In this document: in pieces, positions 45,844-55,189 of the stretch
How positions within the stretch are numbered: the first letter of the stretch is position 1
Layout: each line of letters opens with the position of its first letter
Source of the DNA: Mariniphaga sp041684965
Lineage (GTDB): Bacteria; Bacteroidota; Bacteroidia; Bacteroidales; Prolixibacteraceae
Assembly: GCA_041684965.1 (NCBI GenBank)
Contig: JAWLGR010000017.1
Location: 35,725-99,724 of the forward strand
Reading direction: 5' to 3'
Length of the DNA stretch: 64,000 nucleotides
Position numbers and translations under genes: made by a program
Notes under the pieces: model-generated
What the model was told of the DNA's origin: nothing
Seen by the model: the letters and a program-made list of their open reading frames with translations, nothing else
Databases searched by the model: none

Positions 45844-46326
45844 ATGAATTTAAAACTCATTTTAAATACGGCGCTGTTCGTATTCTTTTTAACCACTGCG
45901 AATGCACAGGTTGGTTTCTCAAGTTTTGGGGGAGATGCCTCCGGAACAGGTGGCTCAATCAGCTTTACAGCAGGACAAGTGGTATATACTGCCCATACAG
46001 GTGTTTCTGGTTCAATCACCCAGGGTGTTCAGCAACCCTATGAAATTTCATTGATTGCAGGGATAGAAACTCCCTATGATATTAATCTTACGTTGTCAGT
46101 TTATCCAAATCCGGTAACTGATTTCCTTTACCTTAATGTCATGAATTTCAGCTCTCAAAAACTGAATTACCATCTATACGATATAAATGGCAGCACCATC
46201 GAAATGAAAAGAATTGTTTCGGATATTACAAATATAAACATGAGAAATTTTACCCCGGCTTCTTATTTTTTAAAAGTAATGGATGGTAATGAAATTATAA
46301 AAACTTATAAAATTATTAAAAACTAA
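45844..46326 (+). CDS. Small T9SS cargo protein
   Basis: The 160-residue protein has a signal peptide (ending NAQ) and a glycine- and serine-rich stretch of about 55 residues ('FGGDASGTGGSISFTAGQVVY' type, closing 'SITQGVQQPYEI'). A T9SS type A sorting domain follows ('LSVYPNPVTDFLYLNV' to 'YKIIKN'). Such short proteins are common in T9SS-bearing Bacteroidota, with no known function. It lies 16 bp after one jelly-roll gene and 3 bp before the next, so the three form an operon. It may be a partner that anchors or accompanies them, which is inference. Confidence 0.8.
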   Translation: MNLKLILNTALFVFFLTTANAQVGFSSFGGDASGTGGSISFTAGQVVYTAHTGVSGSITQGVQQPYEISLIAGIETPYDINLTLSVYPNPVTDFLYLNVMNFSSQKLNYHLYDINGSTIEMKRIVSDITNINMRNFTPASYFLKVMDGNEIIKTYKIIKN

Positions 46327-46329
46327 AAA

Positions 46330-47817
46330 ATGAAAAAGCTTATACTTATTGCTTTTATACACTTTATTATTTTAAACCTGACAGCCCAGGTACCTGAAAA
46401 GATGAGTTACCAGGCAGTTATTCGAAACACCGACGAACATCTGGTTGCCAATACCACCATTGGCATGCAGGTAAGTGTATTAAAGGGGTCGGAAGCCGGA
46501 GAAGTGGTTTATTCTGAAATACATACACCTAAGACCAACGCCAACGGCCTGATAAGCATTGAAATCGGTGCCGGAAGTAAATCGTGGTGGCGACCTAATT
46601 TCAAAGATATTAACTGGTCTGATGGCATTTATTTTATTAAAACAGAAATCGATCTTTATGGTGGTAGCAACTATACCATTACCGGAACCAGCCAGGTTTT
46701 AAGTGTTCCGTATGCCCTTCATGCAAAAACAGCTGAAACCATATCAGGTACAATCACTGAAACAGACCCGGTGTTCGGTGCTTCGGTAGCTGCAGGAATA
46801 ACGAATGCCGATACTTCAAGATGGAACAACAAACAAAATAAACTTATTGCGGGTAAAGGTATTATCATTGAAGGGGATATCATCAGCATCAACCCCAATT
46901 ACTTTAATGATTCCATTGAGGGAGTTGCAAAAAACTATGTGAACGACAAAAACATTGAATACGATCAGGATGTAATTTTTGCGTCAGGGTTTGAAAACGG
47001 TTTCGCGGGATGGAGCTCCTACAATAACAATGTGAGTAAGATTATCAACCATTCCGATTCAGCTTTTTCAGGCAGCAAGGTGCTAAAAACTACTGCTACC
47101 AGATATGTAAACACAGGAGGAGACGTTACATTTAAGTTTCCGCAAGGCCAGGATCAGATATACCTGCGCTTTTACACCAAACTGGATGAGAACACGATTA
47201 TTCCCCACCATTTTGTTAAAATACAGGCTATGAGGGATGGTTTCTGGGGAAGTGCAGGGCAGGCGCCTCCTGGTGATAAGGGATATTGGACGGGAATTGA
47301 ACCCCGGAGCGACCACACATGGAATTTTTACACATACTGGCACGAAATGCACAGCTGGCAAAGCTGGTCGGGTGTACCCGATGGCCGGCCGAACCCTTAT
47401 TACGGAAATGTGTTTCACATGCCCGGACAAACACCTTTGGTAAAAGGTGAATGGGTTTGTGTTGAAGCAATGTTTAAAGCAAATACTCCGGGACAATACG
47501 ACGGTGAACAGGCATTCTGGATCAATGGAGAAAAAATAGGCCATTGGAGAACCGGCGAACCCCTGGGGGAATGGAGGGGTGACAAGTTTACATACAACTA
47601 CGGCACCAATCCGCAACCATTTGAAGGATACAACTTCAGGACCGTAGATGATTTAAAAATCAACAGTATTATCCTGCGCTGGTATGTAAGCGAGGAACAC
47701 ATGCAAAGTAAAAAGGCAACACACATCAACAACAGCGTATTTTTTGATAATATTGTGATTTCAACAAAATACATTGGTCCCATGTACGACGAGAACGGAC
47801 CGGTGCTGGGAAAATAA
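46330..47817 (+). CDS. Two-domain secreted protein: N-terminal beta-sandwich plus jelly-roll domain
   Basis: The 495-residue protein has a signal peptide (ending TAQ) and the shared N-terminal domain ('SYQAVIRNTDEH', 'KSWWRPNFKDINW', 'LSVPYALHAK', about 20-140). A linker with 'GVAKNYVNDKNIE' leads to the jelly-roll (about 215-495, starting 'IFASGFENGF'). It keeps 'YWHEMHSWQSW', 'PDGRPNPYYGN', 'KGEWVCVEAMFKANTPG', 'GEQAFWINGEKIGHW' and 'ISTKYIGPMYDENG'. The linker and jelly-roll are closely related to the three tandem proteins at 55-59 kb, which lack the N-terminal domain. The function is unknown; extracellular glycan binding or cleavage is the best guess from fold and context. Confidence 0.8.
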   Translation: MKKLILIAFIHFIILNLTAQVPEKMSYQAVIRNTDEHLVANTTIGMQVSVLKGSEAGEVVYSEIHTPKTNANGLISIEIGAGSKSWWRPNFKDINWSDGIYFIKTEIDLYGGSNYTITGTSQVLSVPYALHAKTAETISGTITETDPVFGASVAAGITNADTSRWNNKQNKLIAGKGIIIEGDIISINPNYFNDSIEGVAKNYVNDKNIEYDQDVIFASGFENGFAGWSSYNNNVSKIINHSDSAFSGSKVLKTTATRYVNTGGDVTFKFPQGQDQIYLRFYTKLDENTIIPHHFVKIQAMRDGFWGSAGQAPPGDKGYWTGIEPRSDHTWNFYTYWHEMHSWQSWSGVPDGRPNPYYGNVFHMPGQTPLVKGEWVCVEAMFKANTPGQYDGEQAFWINGEKIGHWRTGEPLGEWRGDKFTYNYGTNPQPFEGYNFRTVDDLKINSIILRWYVSEEHMQSKKATHINNSVFFDNIVISTKYIGPMYDENGPVLGK

Positions 47818-47893
47818 TGCAGGATCAGGCAGAGGTTTTATGGTTGTTTGACAGGGTTGATATCGTTGATTAAACGGGTGAATAATATTGGCT

Positions 47894-48874
47894 ATGATAC
47901 AATTAATACACCATACTGTTTATAGAAAATATCTGATCCTGTTTGCAGGTTTGATTCTGTTTATGGCAGCCTGTAACGTGAGAAATGTTGATTCACTGGA
48001 GCCAAAAGAGATGGAGTCCTTTGCAACTGCAACGGTTGAGGGAGGAAACCTGAGGGCTGTGTTTGCCGATAACCAGGCTTTTGCTCCCGACCACCGGGCA
48101 GGGTATAACGGAATAGCTGAATTGTACCATACCGCACAGGATTCAACTTTATTTGTGCCTGCGTTTGCCGGGTTCAACCTCGAACACATCTTCAGTGGCG
48201 ACAGTCTTGAAGAGTTTTTTGAACCGCGAGTACATCCAATGTCCCTGTACAAAAAAAATGACTTCGAAGTGCTGCTTTACCAGAAAACAACTCCGGTATC
48301 CGGGGTAGAAAGCATCACTGAATTTAAGCTGGTGCCTCCTCATTACATCGATGTTACTTTCCGGTGCGTGCTGCATGATGATAGTTACTTCCGGCACAAC
48401 TATGCAGGCTTCTTTTGGGCAAGCTATATTCATCAGCCATCCGATAAAAAAATTTATTTTAAAGGTGTCCGTGAAGGTCAGACAAAAGAAGAATGGGTTT
48501 CTGCCTTTTCTGAGGAACACGGCTACAAAAGCACTCATAGAGACATAAACGACGATTTAAACCTGTATTTTATTCCCGGCTTCAGAGCACGCCTGGCCAG
48601 CAATTTCTCAGATTACCGGTTTTCTGAACCAATTTACTATGGCCGCTTTCATAATATGGCCCTGGCGTTTTTCTTCGATTCCGATGAAATTATACGATTT
48701 ACCCAGTCTCCCACAGGAGGCGGCAAGCTCAATCCGGCATGGGATTTCCAGTATATCATCTCCCACCCTGTAACCGGCAAAGAATACAGCTTTAAGGCAA
48801 GATTGGTTTATAAACCGTTTCAAAGTAATGCGGATATTGTAAAGGAGTATGAACAGTGGAAAAAGGAGAAGTAA
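47894..48874 (+). CDS. Lipoprotein of unknown function
   Basis: The start is taken at the ATG at 47894; a TTG two codons earlier is possible. The 326-residue protein has a lipobox-like 'LFMAAC'. The rest looks like an all-beta protein with many aromatic residues ('HNYAGFFWASYIHQP', 'YYGRFHNMALAFFFDSDEI', 'WDFQYIISHP'). This pattern recalls glycan-binding or mutarotase-like beta-sandwich folds, but I do not recognise a specific family. It lies 76 bp after the jelly-roll gene at 46330 in the same direction and could be co-transcribed. Confidence 0.6.
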   Translation: MIQLIHHTVYRKYLILFAGLILFMAACNVRNVDSLEPKEMESFATATVEGGNLRAVFADNQAFAPDHRAGYNGIAELYHTAQDSTLFVPAFAGFNLEHIFSGDSLEEFFEPRVHPMSLYKKNDFEVLLYQKTTPVSGVESITEFKLVPPHYIDVTFRCVLHDDSYFRHNYAGFFWASYIHQPSDKKIYFKGVREGQTKEEWVSAFSEEHGYKSTHRDINDDLNLYFIPGFRARLASNFSDYRFSEPIYYGRFHNMALAFFFDSDEIIRFTQSPTGGGKLNPAWDFQYIISHPVTGKEYSFKARLVYKPFQSNADIVKEYEQWKKEK

Positions 48875-49653
48875 AATAAATCGATTCATCTCACAAATTA
48901 ATCTTCCGGCTTTTTCTCTGCTCACCCCCGGGCACCAGCATTGCTGTTTTACTTCAGCCAATGGATTACAGATCACAAAACTGCTGAGAGGCTTAAACCT
49001 CATACAACCGGACACCAATAAGAGCAGAAAATTTAATTGGTGGGATTTTGGGAATTTGTGATTTGGTGGTAAAAAGAATAAGAAAGCGATACCCCCATAC
49101 AATAAAAAAGAATATAAAAAAGTGGCTGCAGCCAATTAAAACTACTGCTTGCAAAACCTGCAATTCTCTTTCAAAAAATAAATCAACGACCACGTAATAT
49201 CCAGGCTTCCGAAAATCGCAATACCCTAAAATACATAAATCTAACACCCAGGCCTGATGCCTTCAATCGAATCTATTCCAAATAACATCAGACTTAAATA
49301 AAGGAGATTGTTTGCATCGTTTTTATTCGATATATCTTCGTATTAAATTCGATACAAATTCGCTATAAATTCGCGATTTTGCGAATTTGTTGCGAATTTA
49401 ATCCGAATTTAATCCGAATTTACAATGGGATATCTATAACTATGAGCTACTGATTAACTTCCTGAAAAATTTTAATCTGCCCCTTACCTGATTGATAACT
49501 TGTATAAAAATAAGGCTGTCTTGAACAATAAGGTTATCTAAGCAGGGCATACTAAACATAAAAAAATATTTTTATCTGCAGATCGTAAGGGTTGCACTTA
49601 TTCCGGGGAAAATTATTCGTTATCTGAAAACGGCAAAGGATGATTTCGTGCAA
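48875..49653. other. Non-coding gap with the second 11-bp-unit hairpin
   Basis: No convincing gene is seen in these 779 bp between convergent genes. The region is A/T-rich and contains the repeat at 49345-49421. Frames of 60-90 codons here have no domain or start features. Confidence 0.6.
49345..49421. repeat. 11-bp unit repeat arranged as an imperfect hairpin (second copy)
   Basis: AAATTCG units with GATAC or CTAT spacers form the left arm. After the centre CGATTTTG come CGAATTT units with GTTG or AATC spacers. It has the same design as 12578-12665 but with fewer left units and diverged spacers. Confidence 0.85.
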
Positions 49654-51708
49654 TCACCGTTCCAATACAATCACTTTATAAACCCTGAGGTTTGGAACTT
49701 TCAAAGTAACCCTTCCATTTTCTTCAATAAAGGAAACAGGCGACTTTTCTTCCTCGTCGGGTGAGATGCACCAGGCATTCTTAATATTGCCTTTGTACTG
49801 AAGCTGAATGCCGGCCACATTCTTCTCTGTGTTGTAATTAAACAAGTGAATGACTTCCCTGTTGGATTGGGTATCGTGCGAGACACCCACCCATTCGGGA
49901 GCTTTCACTTCAAGCGGAAGCTTATCTCCGGCTGTAAAATGAACCGCTGATGCAAGCTCATTTGCATTATCAGGCATATGCCAGATGGATTCGAATCCAA
50001 GCTTCACTTCACCCCCGGGATGTATCAGTTCCGGGATGTAAACCACTTTTCCCTTTTTGTAGTTAAAGGATAAAGATTGACCGGAAGTTAAATCAATCCC
50101 CTCACCTGCTCCGGCAGCTAATTCCTCCAAAAAGCTTTGCTTTCGGAGCCGTCGCCAGCCATCGTACCTTCCGGTGCTTCCTGATAACACCAGTCCGCCT
50201 CCGCCTGCCGTAAATGTTTTAATTGCTTCGATATTTTCGTCTGTCAGGCTTTCCTGATTGGCAAGCACCAATACAGCATAATCCGCTAATTTATCAATCT
50301 GCTGGTCGAATACAATATCAAAAGGAATTTGTCTCTGCTGAAGAGCCTGCTCTGCCATATTAACTGCCACCTGTGTCTCCAGCGTATTATAAGCCATTGA
50401 AGGATAACTCCGGAGGACAGCCACCTTTTCTGCTCCACGGGCATTTGTATACAAATCTTTATTTGCTGTCCAAAAATCAAGATAGTGTTTTCCTGCACCC
50501 GAAGGCACACCTCTTCCCAGTGATCCTATCGTCCGGTTCAGTGCCAGATTTTCAGCAAAATCGTTGGGAGAATGATTGCCTGTCATGATAAAGTTATTTG
50601 TGGTGCGCCCCAGTTTGTAATGACGGAATTTTCCTATTGCCACGCCATTCTCCCAGCGGGGATTGTTCCTGTCTTCGGTCCAGATAACATTGGTGTACTG
50701 CATCAGGTCGGGGTGGTTGATGCCTGCTTCCCAGGCTCTGTTACTGCCCACCAGGCCGTGCGGGTTTACCTCAATTACCACTTCCCTGTTCAGTTTACGG
50801 GCAAACCGGGCACATTCGGCAAGTCGATCGGTGAATGTATGGCAACGGAAGTCAATCCATTCCTGGATGACGGGATCGTTTATGGCAATCATTTTATCAG
50901 CCGGATTCGGTTCGTTCCACATCGGTGGCAGGACATGAGACACATTTTCAAAACCAAACCGTTCAATCCGTTGTTCAGGAGAATATTTTTCCGTGATGTG
51001 GTTCCTGAAAGCATCAATGGTTACCGGATTAAAATCGGCTTCAGGTGGATAATTGTAATCGAAATTATCGAAATGAATGAAATCCGTTTTTACCTTCTCC
51101 ACCGCATACCGTATGATTTTTTCCTTAAAATACTCCATATACCCGTCGTGGTTGAAGCAAGGCCTGTAGCGGAACGACTGCTGATACCCATAGGTCAGCA
51201 TGATTGGTTTGCCGCTGACATCGATCTGGTACCACATATCCGTTTTCGCCTCAGGTACCTCCGTAAAGAAGGTTTCATAGGCCATCGTGTTCCACTGGAT
51301 GTAGGTATCCACTTTCATCCCATATTTATGCGCCAGGGCGGCAGCTTCTGCCACCTGATCCATATATTCTTTTTCAGCTTCGAAGCCAAAACCTTTGTAA
51401 AAACCTACGTGGTAAACGGTAACTCCTGCTTCGGCCAGCTGTTTAATGAACTCTTCCGACAGCTGGTATTCAAATTCTTCTTTCTGCCACTGGTTAAACC
51501 GGGGATTGTTTCGACGCACCTGAAATATCCAGGGTTCATGAGTTGCTCCGGCATCGGCAAATCCATTTCGAATCCATTCAGGAGTGTACCGGGCTAAATC
51601 TTCACTCTCCTGTGCAAAAACAGGACTATTAATATCAACTAAAAGGCAAAAAAAACCAATTGAAAGAATAAGCCTAAAGGAATTCTGCACTTTATCCTTT
51701 GTATACAT
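49654..51708 (-). CDS. Secreted glycosidase-like protein with TIM barrel and amidotransferase-like domain
   Basis: The 684-residue protein has a signal peptide (ending FAQ). A barrel-like domain spans about 37-420 ('AEAGVTVYHVGFYKGFGFE', 'DFIHFDNFDYNYPP', 'VVIEVNPHGLVGSN'), followed by a flavodoxin/class-I-amidotransferase-like domain (about 435-570, 'DYAVLVLANQESLTDENIE', 'GGGLVLSGSTG') and a C-terminal beta-sandwich. This order resembles GH42-type beta-galactosidases with their trimerisation domain, but I do not recognise the exact family. Asp in 'FDNFDYN' and Glu in 'VIEVNPHG' are candidate catalytic residues. It diverges from the beta-helix gene at 51805. Confidence 0.7.
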   Translation of the reverse strand: MYTKDKVQNSFRLILSIGFFCLLVDINSPVFAQESEDLARYTPEWIRNGFADAGATHEPWIFQVRRNNPRFNQWQKEEFEYQLSEEFIKQLAEAGVTVYHVGFYKGFGFEAEKEYMDQVAEAAALAHKYGMKVDTYIQWNTMAYETFFTEVPEAKTDMWYQIDVSGKPIMLTYGYQQSFRYRPCFNHDGYMEYFKEKIIRYAVEKVKTDFIHFDNFDYNYPPEADFNPVTIDAFRNHITEKYSPEQRIERFGFENVSHVLPPMWNEPNPADKMIAINDPVIQEWIDFRCHTFTDRLAECARFARKLNREVVIEVNPHGLVGSNRAWEAGINHPDLMQYTNVIWTEDRNNPRWENGVAIGKFRHYKLGRTTNNFIMTGNHSPNDFAENLALNRTIGSLGRGVPSGAGKHYLDFWTANKDLYTNARGAEKVAVLRSYPSMAYNTLETQVAVNMAEQALQQRQIPFDIVFDQQIDKLADYAVLVLANQESLTDENIEAIKTFTAGGGGLVLSGSTGRYDGWRRLRKQSFLEELAAGAGEGIDLTSGQSLSFNYKKGKVVYIPELIHPGGEVKLGFESIWHMPDNANELASAVHFTAGDKLPLEVKAPEWVGVSHDTQSNREVIHLFNYNTEKNVAGIQLQYKGNIKNAWCISPDEEEKSPVSFIEENGRVTLKVPNLRVYKVIVLER

Positions 51709-51804
51709 GCTTTTATTTTTTTAATTTCTTATTTTTGGTCATTACAGTTTGCTATGCAAGATAATAAAAAAGCGTGGCAGGCAATAATTCAAACCAATTG
51801 TAAC

Positions 51805-53973
51805 ATGATTAAAAGATTTTATACAGCCAAACTTATTGTGGCTCTTCTGCTTACGGCCCTGTATATTCTGCCGGCTGTCGCTCAATCGAAGGATTCATCT
51901 AACGGAGTTATACCGGTCTCAGAGCCGGGAAGTTACGACCAGCCAGGTGCAGTTTACAGACTAACCAAAGACATTGTAAGTGAAAAAAGCGCTGTTTTTT
52001 TAGGGAAAGACATTACGCTTGATCTGAATGGGTATACCATTACTTATGCAGGAGGAAATTATGAGCATTTACCCAATGCAGGTTTTGAGGAAGGACTGAA
52101 AGGATGGGACGTTTCAAATGCGCCCGGGGCCAAAGTCGTTAATACAGCCGAAGTTCATTCGTTTATCGGGGAAAAAATCCTTAGTCTTCAGCCGGGCGAT
52201 GTGATCCGTTCCCCATACATCAATTTACCGGTTGAAGGACGTTCTTATTTTGCCATGTGCGGCCTGACCGGAAGGTATTATCATGATATGAAGGGAGATT
52301 TGAACAACGACATGAAAATTAGCATCTATGTGGAAGATGAAAACGGGAACGAAGTAGAATGCATCAATCCGTATGGAGATACAACGATGGTAGGTACTCC
52401 GGTACTGAAGCGTTCCACCCGTTTGGGAGGCGGATTTATATTTGCTCATTTGAAAGATATTCCGGCAGGCAAATACCGGGTAAAAGTAAAGGCGGATACC
52501 GATTGCCTGGTAGATGAAATAGACATCCGCCCGGCTATGGATGTGGGTATTGGAATTGTGGAGAAAACCCACCCCTACAGTCATTACAGTCATTTGCACG
52601 AAGGAGTACACGGTGCATTTTACGATTACACCGAAGATTTCAGCACCGGGAAACCTGTCCCTGGAATACCCATAGCTGAAGGAAGAGGAACCGTTACCAT
52701 AAAAAACGGGACCATAAGAAGTGGTACGCCCGGAATAGTATCATGGGGAATACAGTCCACAGCGAATGATGTCAGGGTTATTCTCGACAACGTAAAAATT
52801 GAAACCGAAGGCATCAATGCTACCGCAGTGGATGTACCCCATGCCACCATTACCAACTGTAAATTTTATGTAGACAATCCCTTTATCATCAACCGTCACG
52901 GTTCTTCCTTTTATGCGGTCGACCTGCGCGGCACAACGGCTTCGGAAGTATCCTACAGCGAATTTTACGGAGGCCAGGGGAACCTTGTTGTTAAGGGTAT
53001 AAACTCCATTGTTCATCACAATTATTTTGTGAATGAGCAATACGTTACAAACCATTACAGCATTATGGCCATGGGTGACGGAACGATGATCTTTGAAAAT
53101 AAGTTTGAACCCATAATCGGTTCAGGACTGGAGATTTTCAGGCACAAAAACATCGATATTTTTAACAACGAATTTCATATAAAGGCATCTCCTCCCTCGT
53201 GCGAATACCATGAACAATACAGCACCAATGCCATCCGGATAGCCGATTACGGTGCGGAATGGGGGTCCCCGCGCGGAGCATACGGAAACCGTATTTACAA
53301 CAACAAATTCTATATTACAGGGAAAAAGTTTAAGGAGTATCCCAACTACATTCCTTCAGCAAATGCTTTTTTCTTCAGTACCAGCGCAGGAGATAATTAC
53401 ATCTTCGGGAATGAAATTGTGCTTGACCAGCAAGACCCTGATACCGATGCACAGGCGTATGCATTTTATATCGGAAACGCATACGGCGGAAAGATATACA
53501 ATAACCGGATTGTTTCAAACGTAACCCCAATGTGGGTTGCAAGCGCTTATGGCACAGCATCCGAAACGGAGTTGTACAACAACACATTTATCAAGGCAGA
53601 AAACACTGCCACTGAATTTGTTCCTGTAAGAATGGGCCGTCAGAAAGCTGAGAACATTAAATTCCGCTCAAATGAATTTGAGGGGATGGATTTTAAAATC
53701 GATGCCTCCGGTTCAAATCACAGCTATACCGTTGCATGGACGTTGAATATTAATACCAGTGCGGGAACCCAAATCCGGATTACAGACAAGACCGGCAATG
53801 AAGTAGTGAATGTCACTGCCGGGGAAACAGGACAGGTTAGTATTGAGTTGCCCGAATATTCAGTTGACGGAGCGGAAAAAACTAACTATTCTCCCTATAC
53901 TGTGGTTACCGGTAAAAAGAAGAAACAAGTTTTAGACTTGAAGAAAAACACTACTATAAACATAATAAATTAA
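51805..53973 (+). CDS. Secreted right-handed beta-helix protein (pectate-lyase fold)
   Basis: The start is taken at 51805 (MIKRFYTAKLIVALLL); a longer frame starts at 51754. The 722-residue protein has a signal peptide ending VAQ. It opens with 'KDITLDLNGYTITYAGG', the usual entry to a beta-helix. An inserted jelly-roll of about 170 residues follows ('NAGFEEGLKGWDV' to 'VDEIDIRP'). The helix then continues with repeated 'NNKFYI' and 'YNNRIV'-like turns, and the C-terminus is a short beta-sandwich. Enzymes of this fold include polysaccharide lyases and epimerases; the catalytic residues are not obvious. It is 31 bp upstream of the jelly-roll gene at 54005 and probably in an operon with it. Confidence 0.82.
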   Translation: MIKRFYTAKLIVALLLTALYILPAVAQSKDSSNGVIPVSEPGSYDQPGAVYRLTKDIVSEKSAVFLGKDITLDLNGYTITYAGGNYEHLPNAGFEEGLKGWDVSNAPGAKVVNTAEVHSFIGEKILSLQPGDVIRSPYINLPVEGRSYFAMCGLTGRYYHDMKGDLNNDMKISIYVEDENGNEVECINPYGDTTMVGTPVLKRSTRLGGGFIFAHLKDIPAGKYRVKVKADTDCLVDEIDIRPAMDVGIGIVEKTHPYSHYSHLHEGVHGAFYDYTEDFSTGKPVPGIPIAEGRGTVTIKNGTIRSGTPGIVSWGIQSTANDVRVILDNVKIETEGINATAVDVPHATITNCKFYVDNPFIINRHGSSFYAVDLRGTTASEVSYSEFYGGQGNLVVKGINSIVHHNYFVNEQYVTNHYSIMAMGDGTMIFENKFEPIIGSGLEIFRHKNIDIFNNEFHIKASPPSCEYHEQYSTNAIRIADYGAEWGSPRGAYGNRIYNNKFYITGKKFKEYPNYIPSANAFFFSTSAGDNYIFGNEIVLDQQDPDTDAQAYAFYIGNAYGGKIYNNRIVSNVTPMWVASAYGTASETELYNNTFIKAENTATEFVPVRMGRQKAENIKFRSNEFEGMDFKIDASGSNHSYTVAWTLNINTSAGTQIRITDKTGNEVVNVTAGETGQVSIELPEYSVDGAEKTNYSPYTVVTGKKKKQVLDLKKNTTINIIN

Positions 53974-54004
53974 AAATAAAATTATTAAACAAAATTATTT
54001 AACC

Positions 54005-54817
54005 ATGATTAAGACAGTAATTATAGCAGTATTAACATTTTTTGTTTTTACATATTGCACCGGACAGAAAAAGGGAAATATTCTGTTCACAGAATCTTTC
54101 GAAGATGAAAACCTGAATTCCAGGGAGTGGTACGATGGCTCAGTCGCCCGGATTTCAAAAGATGCATACAAGGGAAAAGGAAGTATTGAATACGAGTGGG
54201 TGAAGGGGGTACAAAAAGTACAGGGGTCCAATGGTTTCAGGCGCCTGTTTGAGCCCTCTGAAGAAATCTACCTCCGTTATTACCTTAAACTGTCGAAAGG
54301 CTGGCAATGGACAGGTGTAAACTACCATCCCCATCTGACTCATTTTTTGACTACCGAAAATTCAGCATATCACGGCCCCGCAGCGAGTCACCTCACCCTG
54401 TACATCGAACCGGTGAACGGCAAGCTGCGGCTGGCTGCCACGGATATCCAGAATAAAGATATGCCCCACGGACTGACACAGGGAGAACTGAGAGGCGGCT
54501 TTAACGGAAAATTGTACGATAGCAAAGAAATTCTCTTTGATGACGATGAATGGCATTGCATAGAGGCTTACTTTAAGCTTAACACACTTGACATGACAAA
54601 TGACAAGCCAAATAAGGATGGTATTATCAGAGGCTGGTTCGACGGCAAAGAGGTAATTAACCTAACCGATGTTGTTTTAAGATCAACCGATTTTCCTGAT
54701 ATGAAATTTAATCAGTTCCTGATAACACCTTATTTCGGGCCCGGTCTGCTGGACAACAACCAGAAGCTCTGGATTGACGAGATGGTGGTGGGAACAAGTC
54801 GGGCAGGATGTGAGTAG
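54005..54817 (+). CDS. Secreted jelly-roll protein (distant member of the family)
   Basis: The 270-residue protein has a short signal peptide, possibly a lipoprotein signal ('FTYCTGQ'). A single concanavalin-A-like jelly-roll follows: 'ILFTESFEDENLNSREWYD' opens it, 'EIYLRYYLKLSKGWQWTG' and 'DDEWHCIEAYFKLNT' are core strands, and 'KLWIDEMVVGTSRAG' closes it. It shares the strand order of the neighbouring family but lacks the 'DGRPNPYYGN' block and the HSWQ motif. It may therefore be non-catalytic or have another substrate. The gene is 31 bp after the beta-helix gene and is followed 10 bp later by an 8-bp tandem repeat. Confidence 0.75.
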   Translation: MIKTVIIAVLTFFVFTYCTGQKKGNILFTESFEDENLNSREWYDGSVARISKDAYKGKGSIEYEWVKGVQKVQGSNGFRRLFEPSEEIYLRYYLKLSKGWQWTGVNYHPHLTHFLTTENSAYHGPAASHLTLYIEPVNGKLRLAATDIQNKDMPHGLTQGELRGGFNGKLYDSKEILFDDDEWHCIEAYFKLNTLDMTNDKPNKDGIIRGWFDGKEVINLTDVVLRSTDFPDMKFNQFLITPYFGPGLLDNNQKLWIDEMVVGTSRAGCE

Positions 54818-54827
54818 ATGAAGAGGG

Positions 54828-54931
54828 TTCCATTGTTCCATTGTTTCATTGTTCCATTGTTCCATTGTTTCATTGTTCCATTGTTTCATTGTTTCATTGT
54901 TTCATTGTTTTATTGTTTTATTGTTTTATTG
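54828..54931. repeat. 8-bp tandem repeat (13 units)
   Basis: The unit is TTCCATTG with TTTCATTG and TTTTATTG variants. Thirteen exact-length copies fill 104 bp, starting 10 bp after the stop codon at 54817. The variants are arranged in order, with TTTTATTG forms last. Confidence 0.9.
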
Positions 54932-54951
54932 TTTGGTGTTTTTAGTGTTTT

Positions 54952-55189
54952 GGTGGTAAAAAAGAATGGGGGCTGGAAGACGGAAGACCAAAGCAAGAAG
55001 GATTTGAATGTTTCAATGTTTGAGGGTTTTAGTGTCTAGGGAAGTTTGGTGTTTTTAGTGTTTTAGTGGTAAAATAAACAATTGTTTGAATTTGAATGGG
55101 TAAGCATTTCATTGGTATTAGTCTTGATACTTGATACTCTTAGTCTTGTTACTCGATATCGAAATAAACAATTAAAAATTAATTAATAA
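54952..55189. repeat. Upstream block of the triplicated jelly-roll unit (copy A)
   Basis: A block of about 237 bp begins GGTGGTAAAAAAGAATG and contains GGCTGGAAGACGGAAGACC, TTTCAATGTTTGAGGGTTT and the CTTGATACTTGATACTC motif. It ends with an A/T-rich stretch directly before the ATG. It recurs before the genes at 56571 (from 56339) and 58343 (from 58104). Confidence 0.85.

Noticed and set aside
47083..47616. A 177-codon minus-strand frame, with similar ones at 56826 and 58592
   Set aside because: They are antisense shadows of the related jelly-roll genes; their similarity to each other only reflects the similarity of the sense genes.
48875..49653. Possible missed gene in the 779-bp gap
   Set aside because: Frames are short, on both strands, with no start context, signal peptide or motif.
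50572..51597. A 341-codon open frame on the plus strand
   Set aside because: It lies entirely opposite the glycosidase-like gene, whose frame has a signal peptide and domain motifs; the antisense frame has none.
54683..54889. A frame encoding a repetitive Glu-Thr-Met-rich peptide
   Set aside because: It is produced by translating the 8-bp TTCCATTG repeat on the opposite strand.
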